A stretch of 64,000 nt of DNA from Variovorax sp. DXTD-1. Its GTDB lineage: Bacteria; Pseudomonadota; Gammaproteobacteria; Burkholderiales; Burkholderiaceae_C. The position numbers were made by a program, and so were the translations under genes. Position 1 is the first letter of the stretch. Each line of letters starts with the position of its first letter. Below the pieces are notes generated by a model. The model did no database searches and was not told the origin of the DNA. It saw nothing but the letters and a program-made list of their open reading frames with translations. The stretch is taken from assembly GCF_003984625.1 (NCBI RefSeq), contig NZ_RWKH01000019.1:1-64000 (forward strand). The letters are read 5' to 3'. Positions 8,786 to 16,816 of the stretch are shown in pieces.

Positions 8786-9199
8786 TTATTTCGCGTCCGG
8801 CTCGGTAATGAAGCCGATCTTGCGCACGCCGGCCTCGCGGGCCGCCGACATTGCCTTGGCCACGCGCTCGTAGCGCACTTCCTTGTCGCCGCGGATGTGC
8901 AGCTCGGGCTGCGGGTTCTTGGCGGCTTCGGCCGCGAGCCGGCCAGGCAACTCGCCGTCCGCGATCTTCTGTTCGTTCCAGTAGTAGTCGCCCTGGGCAG
9001 AAATGCTGAAGAGGATGTTCTCCGGCTTGGCCTGCTCGGGCTCGCTGGTGGCGCGGGGGAGGTCGATGTTGACCGCGTGTTTCATCACCGGCACGGTGAT
9101 GATGAAGATGATGAGCAGCACCAGCATGACGTCGACCAGCGGCGTCATGTTGATCTCGTTCATCACCTCATCGGGTTCGTCCTGGGTACCGAAAGCCAT
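8786..9199 (-). CDS. exbD: Energy-transducing protein ExbD
   Basis: The 137-residue TolR/ExbD-family protein is part of the proton-driven ExbB-ExbD-TonB complex in the inner membrane. A short cytoplasmic N-terminus leads to one membrane helix containing the essential aspartate in MTPLVDVMLVLLIIF. A periplasmic domain with DYYWNEQKI and KEVRYERVAKAMSAARE follows. It begins 5 bases after exbB, so the two are co-translated. A hairpin (TCACTGA/TCAGTGA) sits just beyond its stop without a clear T-run. Confidence 0.95.
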   Translation of the reverse strand: MAFGTQDEPDEVMNEINMTPLVDVMLVLLIIFIITVPVMKHAVNIDLPRATSEPEQAKPENILFSISAQGDYYWNEQKIADGELPGRLAAEAAKNPQPELHIRGDKEVRYERVAKAMSAAREAGVRKIGFITEPDAK

Positions 9200-9204
9200 G
9201 ATGC

Positions 9205-9921
9205 TCAGCCCTTCTTGAGCGGAACCACGATGGCGTCGCCACTGCCGCTCTGCACGCGCGCACCGGTCACGAAGTAGGCGTGCAGGTCATGGGCAAAGCT
9301 GTTGAGCTTGGTCAGCACGAACTTGTTGCCGCGCACCAGCGCGTTGTAGCCCAGCACCGCCGGAATGGCCACCGCCAGGCCCAGCGCCGTCATGATCAGC
9401 GCCTCGCCGATGGGGCCCGCCACCTTGTCGATGGTGGCCTGGCCGGCCGAGCCGATGCTCATGAGCGCGTGATAGATGCCCCACACCGTGCCGAAGAGGC
9501 CGATGAATGGCGCGGTCGAGCCGACGGAAGCCAGGATGGCAAGGCCGGTTTGCAGGCGCGCCGTGAAAGCGTCGATGCCGTTGCGCAGTGCGCGCGTGAT
9601 CCAGTCGCTCACATCGAGCGCATCGTGCAGATGGGCCTTGGTGTTGCGGTGGTGCGCAGCCGCTTCGCGGCCTTCGAGCGCCAGCGCGCGGAACGGGTTG
9701 CTGTCGTCCTTACCGAGCTTGTTCAGCGCGGTTGCAAAGTCTTCGCTGTGCCAGAAGTCCTGCGAGTGCTTGGCAAGGCGCTTGTATTTGATGACGTCGA
9801 GGGCCTTGACGACGATCACGATCCACGAGGCGAGCGACATGCCGATCAACAGCACCGCGACGGCCTTGGTGACGAAATCGCCCTGGTTCCAGACGTTCAT
9901 CAAGCCGAATTGGGATTCCAT
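9205..9921 (-). CDS. exbB: Biopolymer transport protein ExbB
   Basis: The 238-residue MotA/TolQ/ExbB-family proton-channel protein has three expected membrane segments: LIGMSLASWIVIVVKAL near the start, then LAILASVGSTAPFIGLFGTVWGIY and ALIMTALGLAVAIPAVLGYNAL. The GLFGTVWG motif is diagnostic. It would power TonB-dependent receptors such as the one encoded at 11295-13736. It lies between tonB (22-base gap) and exbD. Confidence 0.95.
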   Translation of the reverse strand: MESQFGLMNVWNQGDFVTKAVAVLLIGMSLASWIVIVVKALDVIKYKRLAKHSQDFWHSEDFATALNKLGKDDSNPFRALALEGREAAAHHRNTKAHLHDALDVSDWITRALRNGIDAFTARLQTGLAILASVGSTAPFIGLFGTVWGIYHALMSIGSAGQATIDKVAGPIGEALIMTALGLAVAIPAVLGYNALVRGNKFVLTKLNSFAHDLHAYFVTGARVQSGSGDAIVVPLKKG

Positions 9922-9943
9922 ACGAAGTTGCTCCAGAGAAAAA

Positions 9944-10651
9944 TTAGTTCAATTTGAATGAGAAGGGCGCCCGCAGCAGGTAGGTCGTCTGTGCGTTGCC
10001 TCCCGTTTGCCTGAAGGGCGTGACCTGGGCCGTGCGGGCGGCGCTCAGCGCGGCTTCGTCCAGCCGTTCGAATCCGCTGGACTTGTAGAGTTCGACCCGC
10101 TTGGCGAAGCCTTCGCTGTCGAAGTAGATCGAGACGACGGTGGTTCCCGACTCGCCGAGGCGCTTGCTCATGCTCGGAAATACCAGCTTGGGCTCCCTGA
10201 CGTAGCGGGTCTGGCCTTCGGAGATCTCGATCATCCGCGGTGCCGGTGGGGCAGGGGGCGCGGGCGGCGGGGCGGGCGGGGCAGGTGGCGCCGGCGCCTC
10301 GACCGGAGGTGCGGGAGGAGGCGGCTCGGTCACGCCCACCGGCGCACTGGGGGCGGGTGTCGGCTTGGGCTCGCGAATTGCCACCGGGCGGGGCGGAGGC
10401 TTGACGGCCTCGGGCTTGCGCTGGGGCGGCGGCGGTGGCGGGGGAGGCTGCGGTTCGGCCGGCTTGGGCGGTTCGACGAACTGGCTCAATATTTCGACGG
10501 GAATCACCACTTCGGCAGCGCGGCGCAACAGGCCGCTTTGCAGCGCCCACAGCGCGGCTGCATGAAACAGGATCACGCCTCCGGCAATGAGTGCATTGCG
10601 CGAGAGGCTCAGAACGGAAGGAGGGGGGGCAAAGCGGTCAGACACGATCAA
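9944..10651 (-). CDS. tonB: TonB energy-transducing protein
   Basis: The 235-residue periplasm-spanning protein contacts outer-membrane receptors. It has one N-terminal membrane anchor (LIAGGVILFHAAALWAL) and a long Pro-rich spacer (about 60-145) with runs of Pro-Pro and Pro-Lys. The C-terminal TonB domain begins near EPKLVFPSMSKRLGESGTT and includes VELYKSSGFERLDEAAL. The Pro-rich stretch is encoded by highly biased GC repeats. With exbB and exbD it forms one operon dedicated to iron uptake. Confidence 0.95.
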   Translation of the reverse strand: MIVSDRFAPPPSVLSLSRNALIAGGVILFHAAALWALQSGLLRRAAEVVIPVEILSQFVEPPKPAEPQPPPPPPPPQRKPEAVKPPPRPVAIREPKPTPAPSAPVGVTEPPPPAPPVEAPAPPAPPAPPPAPPAPPAPRMIEISEGQTRYVREPKLVFPSMSKRLGESGTTVVSIYFDSEGFAKRVELYKSSGFERLDEAALSAARTAQVTPFRQTGGNAQTTYLLRAPFSFKLN

Positions 10652-10715
10652 CCAATTCGAATGCGGGCACGCACGGAACGTGCCCCGATTGCAGCAAAAC
10701 CGCTACGACTACTGT

Positions 10716-10790
10716 TTACTTACGAAAGATCCACCAGACCGAGCCTGCAACAAGGATCAGGCTGCCGCAGAGCGCCGAGAAGAGTTCCAT
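10716..10790 (-). CDS. Candidate 24-residue membrane peptide
   Basis: A short frame lies between tonB and bfd on the same strand and overlaps the last 34 bases of bfd in another frame. It starts with ATG after a purine-rich GGAAAGCAAGG and encodes MELFSALCGSLILVAGSVWW plus four residues ending in Lys, then TAA. The composition is a single hydrophobic helix with a basic end, as in many small membrane proteins. It could be chance; conservation in relatives would decide. Confidence 0.3.
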   Translation of the reverse strand: MELFSALCGSLILVAGSVWWIFRK

Positions 10791-11029
10791 GCCTTGCTTT
10801 CCGAAATGGAGGTGGCAAGCTGGATCGCACTCGTTCCCGATTCGCGGTTCAACGCGGCGACCGGATGCGAGGCGCTGCACTGCGCGACGATATCGCGCGC
10901 ACAGCCTTCACATTGACCACACTGGGTGGCCACGCCAAGCTCGAATTGCACTTCGTCGAAAGTCATTCCGGCCCGCACGTGACGTGCGATTTCACGGTCG
11001 GAGACTCGGCGGCAGACGCAAACGATCAT
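10757..11029 (-). CDS. bfd: Bacterioferritin-associated ferredoxin Bfd
   Basis: The 90-residue [2Fe-2S] protein donates electrons to mobilise iron from bacterioferritin. The Bfd cysteine pattern is complete: CVC at 4-6, and later CGQC-x2-C. RRVSDREI and VQFELGVATQCGQCEGCAR match the family. The C-terminal ~25 residues beyond the fold are polar and unusual, making it longer than the typical 60-75. It heads the minus-strand iron run toward tonB and is divergent from the siderophore receptor. Its likely partner bfr is at 15425-15901. Confidence 0.9.
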   Translation of the reverse strand: MIVCVCRRVSDREIARHVRAGMTFDEVQFELGVATQCGQCEGCARDIVAQCSASHPVAALNRESGTSAIQLATSISESKAWNSSRRSAAA

Positions 11030-11078
11030 GGTGGTGAAAGCGGCAGTGGCTGGCTGGTTTGGGTTCGGGCCGATTATA

Positions 11079-11097
11079 AATACGAATCTCTCGCATT
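11079..11097 (-). promoter_or_regulatory. Putative Fur box upstream of bfd
   Basis: AATACGAATCTCTCGCATT is a 19-bp imperfect palindrome (AATACGA, 5-nt centre, TCGCATT). It shares 12 of 19 positions with the hemP box. It lies 50 bases before bfd, in the divergent bfd/receptor control region. Confidence 0.45.
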
Positions 11098-11172
11098 TTC
11101 AATAACTATCCCGGCGAGAGGTCTTTCGTACTGTGTTGGGAGAAAGTCGCATTTTTGCAACAAACAAATCTA

Positions 11173-11191
11173 AGTGCGAATGATTGCGACT
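11173..11191 (+). promoter_or_regulatory. Putative Fur box upstream of the siderophore receptor
   Basis: AGTGCGAATGATTGCGACT shares 13 of 19 positions with the hemP box, including the central AATGATT. It lies about 100 bases before the receptor start. The rest of 11030-11294 holds no other gene that I can support. Confidence 0.5.
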
Positions 11192-11294
11192 ACGTTCGCA
11201 CTACACTCCAGCCAAATTTCGGCAAGCCACTACCGGTAAACGTCGGTCCCAGCCAGCCATACAAACCAGCCGTTTGGCTTTCTGGGAGGTCATC

Positions 11295-13736
11295 TTGTCC
11301 AATGTTGCCGGTCGGCGCGCTCGTGTGTCGCGCCCCAAGTCTTCTTCTGTTTCCGCCACCGGCAGTCTGCCGCGAGAAGCGGCTGTGCTGCCTTTTGGCG
11401 CACTGATGCTGGCCGCTTCGGTCAGCAGTTGGGCGCAGACCCCGCCGGCCACGGTGCAGGGCGGCACGCTCGGAACCGTCACGGTGACCGAGCAGGCCGA
11501 AGCGCAGGGCAAGGACCAGGTCCAGACCAAGAAGACCAACATCGGCAAGGGAACGCAAGAAATCCGCGATATTCCCCAGTCGATCAATGTCATCACCGAA
11601 AAGCTGATCGACGACGTCAAGCTCGACACCCTCAAGGATGCCTTGCACTATTCGGCCGGCATTACCTTCGCGGCAACGGAGAACGGCACCGACCAGGACA
11701 TCCGGCTGCGTGGTTTCCCCGTGGCCACCGTGGGCGACCTGCTGATCGACGGCATGCGTGACCCTTCGCAATACGACCGCGACACCTTCAACCTGGAGCG
11801 CATCGAGGTGCTGCGCGGCTCCGCTTCGATGATTTTCGGACGCGGTTCCACCGGCGGCGTGATCAACCAGGTCTCGAAGAAGCCCTTGCTGGCCGACCAG
11901 ACCGACGTGGAAGCCACGGTCGGCTCGCGCGGCTACTACCGCACCACGGCGGACTTCAACGTTCGCACGGGCGAAACTTCGGCATTGCGAATCAACGCAA
12001 TGTGGAACAAGGCCGACAACGGCGGTGCCAAGATCGACAAGTACGGCATTGCGCCTTCGTACAGCTGGGGCGTCGGGACGGCTAACGAGTTCACCGTGGG
12101 GCTGTTCCACCTGAACGTGGACAACGTTCCTCTGTCGGCGGTCCGCTGGGTGGCAACCGGTCGGCAAGGCATTACCGGCTACAGCGCAACCGGCGTGCCG
12201 ACGGTCGGCAGCCTGGGCACTCTCGCTCCTGTCAAGCCCGGCAGCTTCTACGGCACCGCGGCCGACAAGCTCCTTGGCAAGGCCACGTACGGCACGGCTT
12301 CGTGGCTCCATCGCTTCGACGACGGCGGCGAACTGCGCACCCAGGTGCGCTCGGGCACCTTCGATCGCAACCAATGGTCGACGGCCGCCGGGGCCAGCAC
12401 CACGTTCGGCGCCCCCACCACGCTGGCCAACTTCAGCGAATACACGATGCTCACGCGCAGCGGCCTGACGCCGCGCAAGGATGAGTACAAGGGCACCTAC
12501 CTGCAAAGCGACTACAGCAAGGAGCTGAACTGGGGCGGCATGAAGCACCAGTTGCTGGCCGGTGTCGACGCCTCGAAGGAGGAGGCGAGCCGCTACCAGA
12601 ATGACGCCTTCTTCAACAACAGCTTCCGCGGCCGCGCGCTGGGCTCGCGAGCCAACACCTTCGTCGGCACGCCGAACGACGGTGCGGGCCTGAGCGGCAC
12701 GTTCGTGGAGCCGGTGTACCGCGATTCGAGCGCCTATTCCGCGAAGTCGGTCGGCATCTACCTGCAGGACCTGGTCCAGGTGGCGCCCGATTGGAAGGTC
12801 CTCGGCGGCGTGCGCTACGACCGACTGAGCGGTGATTTCGACCAGTACACCTATTCGAACCCCGCCTGCGTGAGGCCCACTCCGGCACCGCGCGGCTATA
12901 CGCAAACGGCAAATTGCAGCGATCGTCGTGAGCGCTATTCCGCCGGCAGCCCGTTCCCGACCGTCACCAGCACCCATCTGTCGCAAGGCGCATGGAGCTA
13001 CCGCGCCGGCGTGCTGTACCAGCCTTCGACCACGCAGTCGTATCACCTGTCGTACAGCACCTCTTTCAACTCGTCGGCTGACACCTACCAGTATGTGTCG
13101 CCCCAGACCGCGGGCACGCCGCCCGAGAAGAGCCGCAACATCGAACTCGGCGCCAAGCTCGACTGGCTCGACGGCAAGCTCTCGACGCGCGCGGCCATCT
13201 TCCGCACCGAAAAGACCAACGAGCGCACCACCGATTCGGACTTCGCGGGCAGCTCCTATCTGCTGTCGGGCAAGCGCCACTCCCAGGGCCTCGAGCTCGA
13301 CGTGGTGGGCCGCCTCACCTCGCAGTGGGAGGTGTATTTCTCGTACTCTTTCATTCCCAGGGCAACCATCGACCAGGTGGGCAGCACTGCAACGCCCGGT
13401 ACCGTGGGCTCGCGCGTCGGCCTGACGCCCAAGCACAGCGGCGCGGCATGGATCAGCTACCAGGCCACGCCCAAGCTGCGCATTGCAGGCGGCGTGCGCG
13501 GCGCGTCCGAGAACCGGCCGCTGCAAGGCGTCACCGGTGCCGCCAGCCTGGCCAACAGCACCCCCGGTTATGTGGTCGGCGACATGATGCTCGAGTACAA
13601 GTTCACGCCTGACCTGTATGCGCAGCTCAACGTGAACAACGTGACGAACAAGCTCTACGGCGATCAGCTCTACCCGGGCTTTGCAATTGCCGGTGCGAAG
13701 CGTACGGTGCTCTTCACGGTCGGGGCGCGCTTCTAA
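11295..13736 (+). CDS. TonB-dependent siderophore receptor
   Basis: The 813-residue outer-membrane receptor is of the ferric-siderophore type. A signal sequence (FGALMLAASVSSWAQ) precedes the plug domain: RDIPQSINVITEKL, IRLRGFPVATVGDLLIDGMRD, then ERIEVLRGSASMIFGRGSTGGVINQVSK. The 22-strand barrel ends in the aromatic C-terminus FTVGARF. I chose TTG at 11295 because GGGAGGT lies just upstream; no in-frame ATG precedes the signal peptide. The adjacent piuC and the plug motifs suggest a catecholate-type receptor (Fiu/PiuA-like). The ligand is inferred, not shown. Confidence 0.92.
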   Translation: MSNVAGRRARVSRPKSSSVSATGSLPREAAVLPFGALMLAASVSSWAQTPPATVQGGTLGTVTVTEQAEAQGKDQVQTKKTNIGKGTQEIRDIPQSINVITEKLIDDVKLDTLKDALHYSAGITFAATENGTDQDIRLRGFPVATVGDLLIDGMRDPSQYDRDTFNLERIEVLRGSASMIFGRGSTGGVINQVSKKPLLADQTDVEATVGSRGYYRTTADFNVRTGETSALRINAMWNKADNGGAKIDKYGIAPSYSWGVGTANEFTVGLFHLNVDNVPLSAVRWVATGRQGITGYSATGVPTVGSLGTLAPVKPGSFYGTAADKLLGKATYGTASWLHRFDDGGELRTQVRSGTFDRNQWSTAAGASTTFGAPTTLANFSEYTMLTRSGLTPRKDEYKGTYLQSDYSKELNWGGMKHQLLAGVDASKEEASRYQNDAFFNNSFRGRALGSRANTFVGTPNDGAGLSGTFVEPVYRDSSAYSAKSVGIYLQDLVQVAPDWKVLGGVRYDRLSGDFDQYTYSNPACVRPTPAPRGYTQTANCSDRRERYSAGSPFPTVTSTHLSQGAWSYRAGVLYQPSTTQSYHLSYSTSFNSSADTYQYVSPQTAGTPPEKSRNIELGAKLDWLDGKLSTRAAIFRTEKTNERTTDSDFAGSSYLLSGKRHSQGLELDVVGRLTSQWEVYFSYSFIPRATIDQVGSTATPGTVGSRVGLTPKHSGAAWISYQATPKLRIAGGVRGASENRPLQGVTGAASLANSTPGYVVGDMMLEYKFTPDLYAQLNVNNVTNKLYGDQLYPGFAIAGAKRTVLFTVGARF

Positions 13737-13782
13737 AAGTCTCTTGGGTTCCTAGAATAGCCAACGCCGTTCTTCCTTTCAC

Positions 13783-14469
13783 ATGCTCTTGCACATTCGC
13801 GAAGTGCTCTCGCTCGACGAGGTTCGTCAGGCCAGGGAAATTCTGGGCCAGGCGCCGTGGGAGGACGGCCGCCTGACGGCGGGCGAACAGTCCGCCAAGG
13901 CGAAGAACAACGAGCAGTTGCGGGAAGACTGCGAAGAAACCCGAGCCGTTCAGCAACTGCTGCTAAGGGGCCTCGAGCGGCATCAGGTTTTCTTCTCGGC
14001 CGCGCTGCCGAAGCAGATTTCACCGCCGCTGTTCAATCGCTATGGCGGCGCTTCCAACAGCTTCGGCAATCATGTGGACAGCGCGGTTCGTTTTCTTCGC
14101 GACGGCTCGGGGCGGGTGCGCACGGATATCTCGTGCACCCTGTTTCTGGCCGAACCGAGTGAATATGACGGCGGCGAACTGGTCATCGAGGACACCTTCG
14201 GCACCCAGCGCGTCAAGCTTGCCGCCGGCGACATGGTGCTCTATCCGGGCACCAGCGTTCACCGGGTACTGCCCGTCACGCGGGGGTATCGGCTGGCGAG
14301 CTATTTCTGGATCCAGAGCATGGTGCGCAGCGACGAGCAGCGCCGGTTGCTCTTCGAAATGGACAACCATCTGCGCCACCTTCGCAGCAAATATGGCGAG
14401 ACCGACTCCGGCGTGATCGGCCTCACGAGCACGTACCACAACCTGCTGCGCATGTGGCTCGACATCTGA
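13783..14469 (+). CDS. piuC: PKHD-type Fe(II)/2-oxoglutarate hydroxylase PiuC/YbiX
   Basis: The 228-residue 2-oxoglutarate-dependent dioxygenase is often found next to TonB-dependent siderophore receptors (piuA-piuC, fiu-ybiX). Iron ligands are visible as the H-x-D in NHVDSAVRF and the distal His in TSVHRVLPV. An Arg for 2-oxoglutarate lies in [10 protein letters not shown]. Its substrate is unknown. It begins 46 bases after the receptor stop with no terminator between, so the two are probably one transcript. Confidence 0.93.
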   Translation: MLLHIREVLSLDEVRQAREILGQAPWEDGRLTAGEQSAKAKNNEQLREDCEETRAVQQLLLRGLERHQVFFSAALPKQISPPLFNRYGGASNSFGNHVDSAVRFLRDGSGRVRTDISCTLFLAEPSEYDGGELVIEDTFGTQRVKLAAGDMVLYPGTSVHRVLPVTRGYRLASYFWIQSMVRSDEQRRLLFEMDNHLRHLRSKYGETDSGVIGLTSTYHNLLRMWLDI

Positions 14470-14506
14470 GCCGCGGCGCGGTGCCCGCCTGTCAGGAAAC
14501 GCATTC

Positions 14507-14809
14507 ATGATGAACAAGACACTTTTTTCCGCCGCAGCAGTCGCGGCCGCAATCTTCTGGTCCGCATCGGCATCCGCCCAGTTCGTCGACCACGACGCCG
14601 TCAAATGCGCACCGGTTCCCAAGGCGGAAATGCGTCCGCAAATGGAACTGCAGCGCAAGCTGACCGGCGAAGGCTGGAAGGTTCGCCAGATCAAGAACTT
14701 CAATGGCTGCTACGAGGTCTACGGCTTCGACGAGAAGGGCCAGCGCACCGAGGCATTCTTCGATCCCAAGACCTTCGAGAAGGTCGGTCAGGTGAAGCAG
14801 CCGTCCTGA
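14507..14809 (+). CDS. Small secreted PepSY-like protein
   Basis: The 100-residue protein has a signal peptide (MMNKTLFSAAAVAAAIFWSA, cut after ASA). The mature part contains ELQRKLTGEGWKVRQIKNFNGCYEVYGFDEKGQRTEAFFDPKTFEKVGQ, which looks like a single PepSY repeat: a helix, then strands with Glu-Val-Tyr and a Phe-Asp-Pro turn. It immediately precedes a cytochrome b561, and such pairs (periplasmic PepSY protein plus b-type cytochrome) are common. The likely role is periplasmic, perhaps in redox or metal handling. That is inference. Confidence 0.75.
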   Translation: MMNKTLFSAAAVAAAIFWSASASAQFVDHDAVKCAPVPKAEMRPQMELQRKLTGEGWKVRQIKNFNGCYEVYGFDEKGQRTEAFFDPKTFEKVGQVKQPS

Positions 14810-14811
14810 GA

Positions 14812-15375
14812 ATGCGCAAGGTGCCTGCAGTGCCAGCGCGTCCGTCCGCGCGGGTCTGGGCGCTCTGGCTACGCGCAACGCATTGGGCGCTGGTCGCGGC
14901 CATCGCTGTGGCGTGGTTCAGCGGAGAGGCGTGGCTGCGGCAGCATGAACTGGCGGGCTACGCGGCGCTGGCCCTGGTTGCGGGCCGCTGCATCGGCGGA
15001 TGGCTCGGAAGCCGTTATGCAAAATTTAAGCAGTTTGTGCGGCCTCCGTCGCAGGTGCTGCGCTATGCGGCCGAAGTGCTCGCACGGCGCGAGAAGCGCT
15101 ATCTGGGCCACAACCCGCTCGGCGGCTGGATGGTCGTCGCCTTGCTTGCCACGGTAACGGCTGTCGGCGCTACGGGCTGGATGTATTCGCTGGATATGTT
15201 CTGGGGATTGGCGTGGGTGGAATGGCTTCACCGCACATTGGCCTGGACACTGGTGGCGCTGATTGCGCTGCATCTGGCCGGCGTTGCTTTCACGAGCTGG
15301 CGGCACCGGGAGAATCTGGTCGGGGCCATGCTCAGCGGGCGCAAACGCCCCGAAGAGCCGGGCGACATCGCCTGA
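14812..15375 (+). CDS. Cytochrome b561-type membrane protein
   Basis: The 187-residue integral membrane b-type cytochrome has about four membrane segments. Candidate heme histidines lie in LRATHWALVAAIAV, KRYLGHNPLGGWMV, WLHRTLAWTL and LIALHLAGVAF. The bacterial cytochrome b561/Ni-hydrogenase b-subunit family carries electrons across the inner membrane. ATG at 14812 is 2 bases after the PepSY-like gene, so the two are coupled. Context among iron genes suggests ferric reduction or siderophore-iron release, but the sequence does not prove it. Confidence 0.88.
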   Translation: MRKVPAVPARPSARVWALWLRATHWALVAAIAVAWFSGEAWLRQHELAGYAALALVAGRCIGGWLGSRYAKFKQFVRPPSQVLRYAAEVLARREKRYLGHNPLGGWMVVALLATVTAVGATGWMYSLDMFWGLAWVEWLHRTLAWTLVALIALHLAGVAFTSWRHRENLVGAMLSGRKRPEEPGDIA

Positions 15376-15395
15376 CGGCGGCGCCCTGCTCGGCG

Positions 15396-15419
15396 AAAGG
15401 GGCCGGGCGGCCCCTTTTC
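15396..15419 (+). terminator. Terminator between the cytochrome b561 gene and bfr
   Basis: AAAGGGGCC pairs with GGCCCCTTT around GGGC, followed by T's. The genes converge here, so it may serve both strands. Confidence 0.8.
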
Positions 15420-15424
15420 GGAAT

Positions 15425-15901
15425 TCAGCCGATCTCGCCCATTTGCGACTGCAGGTAGTTCTGCAGCCCGACCTTGTCGATCAGGTCGATCTGGGTTTCG
15501 AGGAAGTCGATGTGCTCTTCCGTGTCGTCCAGAATTTCTTGCAGCAGGTCGCGTGAAACGTAGTCGCGCACGGTTTCGCAGTACGCGATGCCGTCCTTGA
15601 TGGTGGCCTGCGCGCCGGTTTCGGCGCCCAGGTCGCAGCCGAGCAATTCGGGCACGTCTTCACCGATGTTCAGCTTGCCCAGGTCCTGCAGGTTGGGCAG
15701 GCCGTCCAGCATGAAGATGCGGTCCATGAGCTTGTCGGCGTGCTTCATTTCACCGATGGATTCCTCGTATTCCTTCTTGGCCAGCTTGTCCAAGCCCCAG
15801 TGCTTGAGCATGCGGTAGTGCAGAAAATACTGGTTGATTGCGGTGAGCTCGTTCTTGAGCTGCGCCTGCAGATGTTCGATGACCTTGGGGTCGCCCTTCA
15901 T
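15425..15901 (-). CDS. bfr: Bacterioferritin
   Basis: This 158-residue heme-containing ferritin stores iron. Numbering matches E. coli Bfr: heme ligand Met52, and ferroxidase residues Glu18, Glu51, His54, Glu94 and His130 are present. Position 127, a Glu ligand in E. coli, is Thr here (DDTEEH at 125-130), with Glu at 128 and 129. The rest follows the family closely, including [17 protein letters not shown] and GLQNYLQSQ. It is read alone, on the opposite strand to the cytochrome gene; its redox partner Bfd is encoded 4.4 kb away. Confidence 0.95.
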   Translation of the reverse strand: MKGDPKVIEHLQAQLKNELTAINQYFLHYRMLKHWGLDKLAKKEYEESIGEMKHADKLMDRIFMLDGLPNLQDLGKLNIGEDVPELLGCDLGAETGAQATIKDGIAYCETVRDYVSRDLLQEILDDTEEHIDFLETQIDLIDKVGLQNYLQSQMGEIG

Positions 15902-16073
15902 GATTGTTTTCCTTGTTCTGAAAGTAGGGATTGTGAGAGGGGCGAGCGAGCTCTTGCAAGCAATCCCATGCTCCGCTGGTCTGCATGCGTTTGATGGTGA
16001 TACACGTTCGTATTCGAGCAGGAGGCGACGGCGACCTCGCCTTTGGTTTTCATAGGCCGCAGCGATACAACCG

Positions 16074-16115
16074 ATAGCTGATTACTATGAATTTGTCTTA
16101 TTTGGTAGCTATACT
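16074..16115 (+). promoter_or_regulatory. ahpC promoter with OxyR-like site
   Basis: ATAGCTGATTACTAT (16074-16088) fits one OxyR half-site (ATAG...CTAT). A weaker TTATTTGGTAGCTAT (16098-16112) follows with a 9-base gap; the consensus gap is 7. TATACT (16110-16115) is a good -10 box at the expected place, so OxyR would sit over the -35 region as an activator. The other part of 15902-16163 shows nothing assignable. Confidence 0.5.
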
Positions 16116-16163
16116 CATGGCTCGCACTTTTTTTTGTCCATCCGCAGCATCCAAGGAATCAAC

Positions 16164-16727
16164 ATGTCCCTGATCAACACCCAAGTCCAACCCTTCAAGA
16201 CCCAGGCCTATCTCAACGGCAAGTTCATCGACGTGTCCGACGAGACGCTCAAGGGCAAATGGTCCGTGCTGATCTTCATGCCGGCGGCATTCACCTTCAA
16301 CTGCCCGACCGAAGTCGAAGACGCGGCCGACAACTACCCCGAGTTCCAGAAGCTGGGTGCCGAGGTCTACATCGTGACCACCGACACGCACTTCTCGCAC
16401 AAGGTCTGGCACGACACGTCGCCAGCCGTGGGCAAGGCTAAGTTCCCGCTGGTGGGCGACCCGACCCACACGCTGACCAATGCTTTCGGCGTGCACATCC
16501 CCGAAGAAGGCCTGGCACTGCGCGGCACCTTCGTGATCAACCCCGAAGGCATCATCAAGACCGCCGAAGTGCACTCCAACGAGATCGCCCGCGACGTCAA
16601 GGAAACCCTGCGCAAGCTGAAGGCAGCGGTCTACACCGCCGCTCACCCGAACGAAGTCTGTCCGGCCAAGTGGAATGAAGGCGACAAGACCATCGCTCCG
16701 TCGTTCGACCTCGTCGGCAAGATCTAA
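16164..16727 (+). CDS. ahpC: Alkyl hydroperoxide reductase subunit AhpC
   Basis: The 187-residue typical 2-Cys peroxiredoxin reduces hydrogen peroxide and organic peroxides. The peroxidatic cysteine is in FTFNCPTE and the resolving cysteine in EVCPAKW near the C-terminus. HFSHKVWHDTSPAVGKAKFPL and DPTHTLTNAFGV are typical of the enterobacterial-type AhpC. AAGGA precedes the ATG. A terminator separates it from its reductase ahpF, so AhpC is probably made in excess. Confidence 0.97.
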   Translation: MSLINTQVQPFKTQAYLNGKFIDVSDETLKGKWSVLIFMPAAFTFNCPTEVEDAADNYPEFQKLGAEVYIVTTDTHFSHKVWHDTSPAVGKAKFPLVGDPTHTLTNAFGVHIPEEGLALRGTFVINPEGIIKTAEVHSNEIARDVKETLRKLKAAVYTAAHPNEVCPAKWNEGDKTIAPSFDLVGKI

Positions 16728-16740
16728 GCGTCCCGCGCGA

Positions 16741-16774
16741 AAGCCCGGGCGCTCACGAGGCCCCGGGCTTTTTT
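16741..16774 (+). terminator. Terminator between ahpC and ahpF
   Basis: AAGCCCGGG pairs with CCCGGGCTT and is followed by four T's. Read-through could give lower ahpF expression. Confidence 0.8.
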
Positions 16775-16816
16775 GCCCCAAGTTGATAGTTTTAAGTTAT
16801 CGAAAGAGAGTTTCTC

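Noticed and set aside
11190-13526. 778-codon open frame opposite the siderophore receptor
   Set aside because: The receptor frame has a signal peptide, plug and barrel features. The antisense frame has none.
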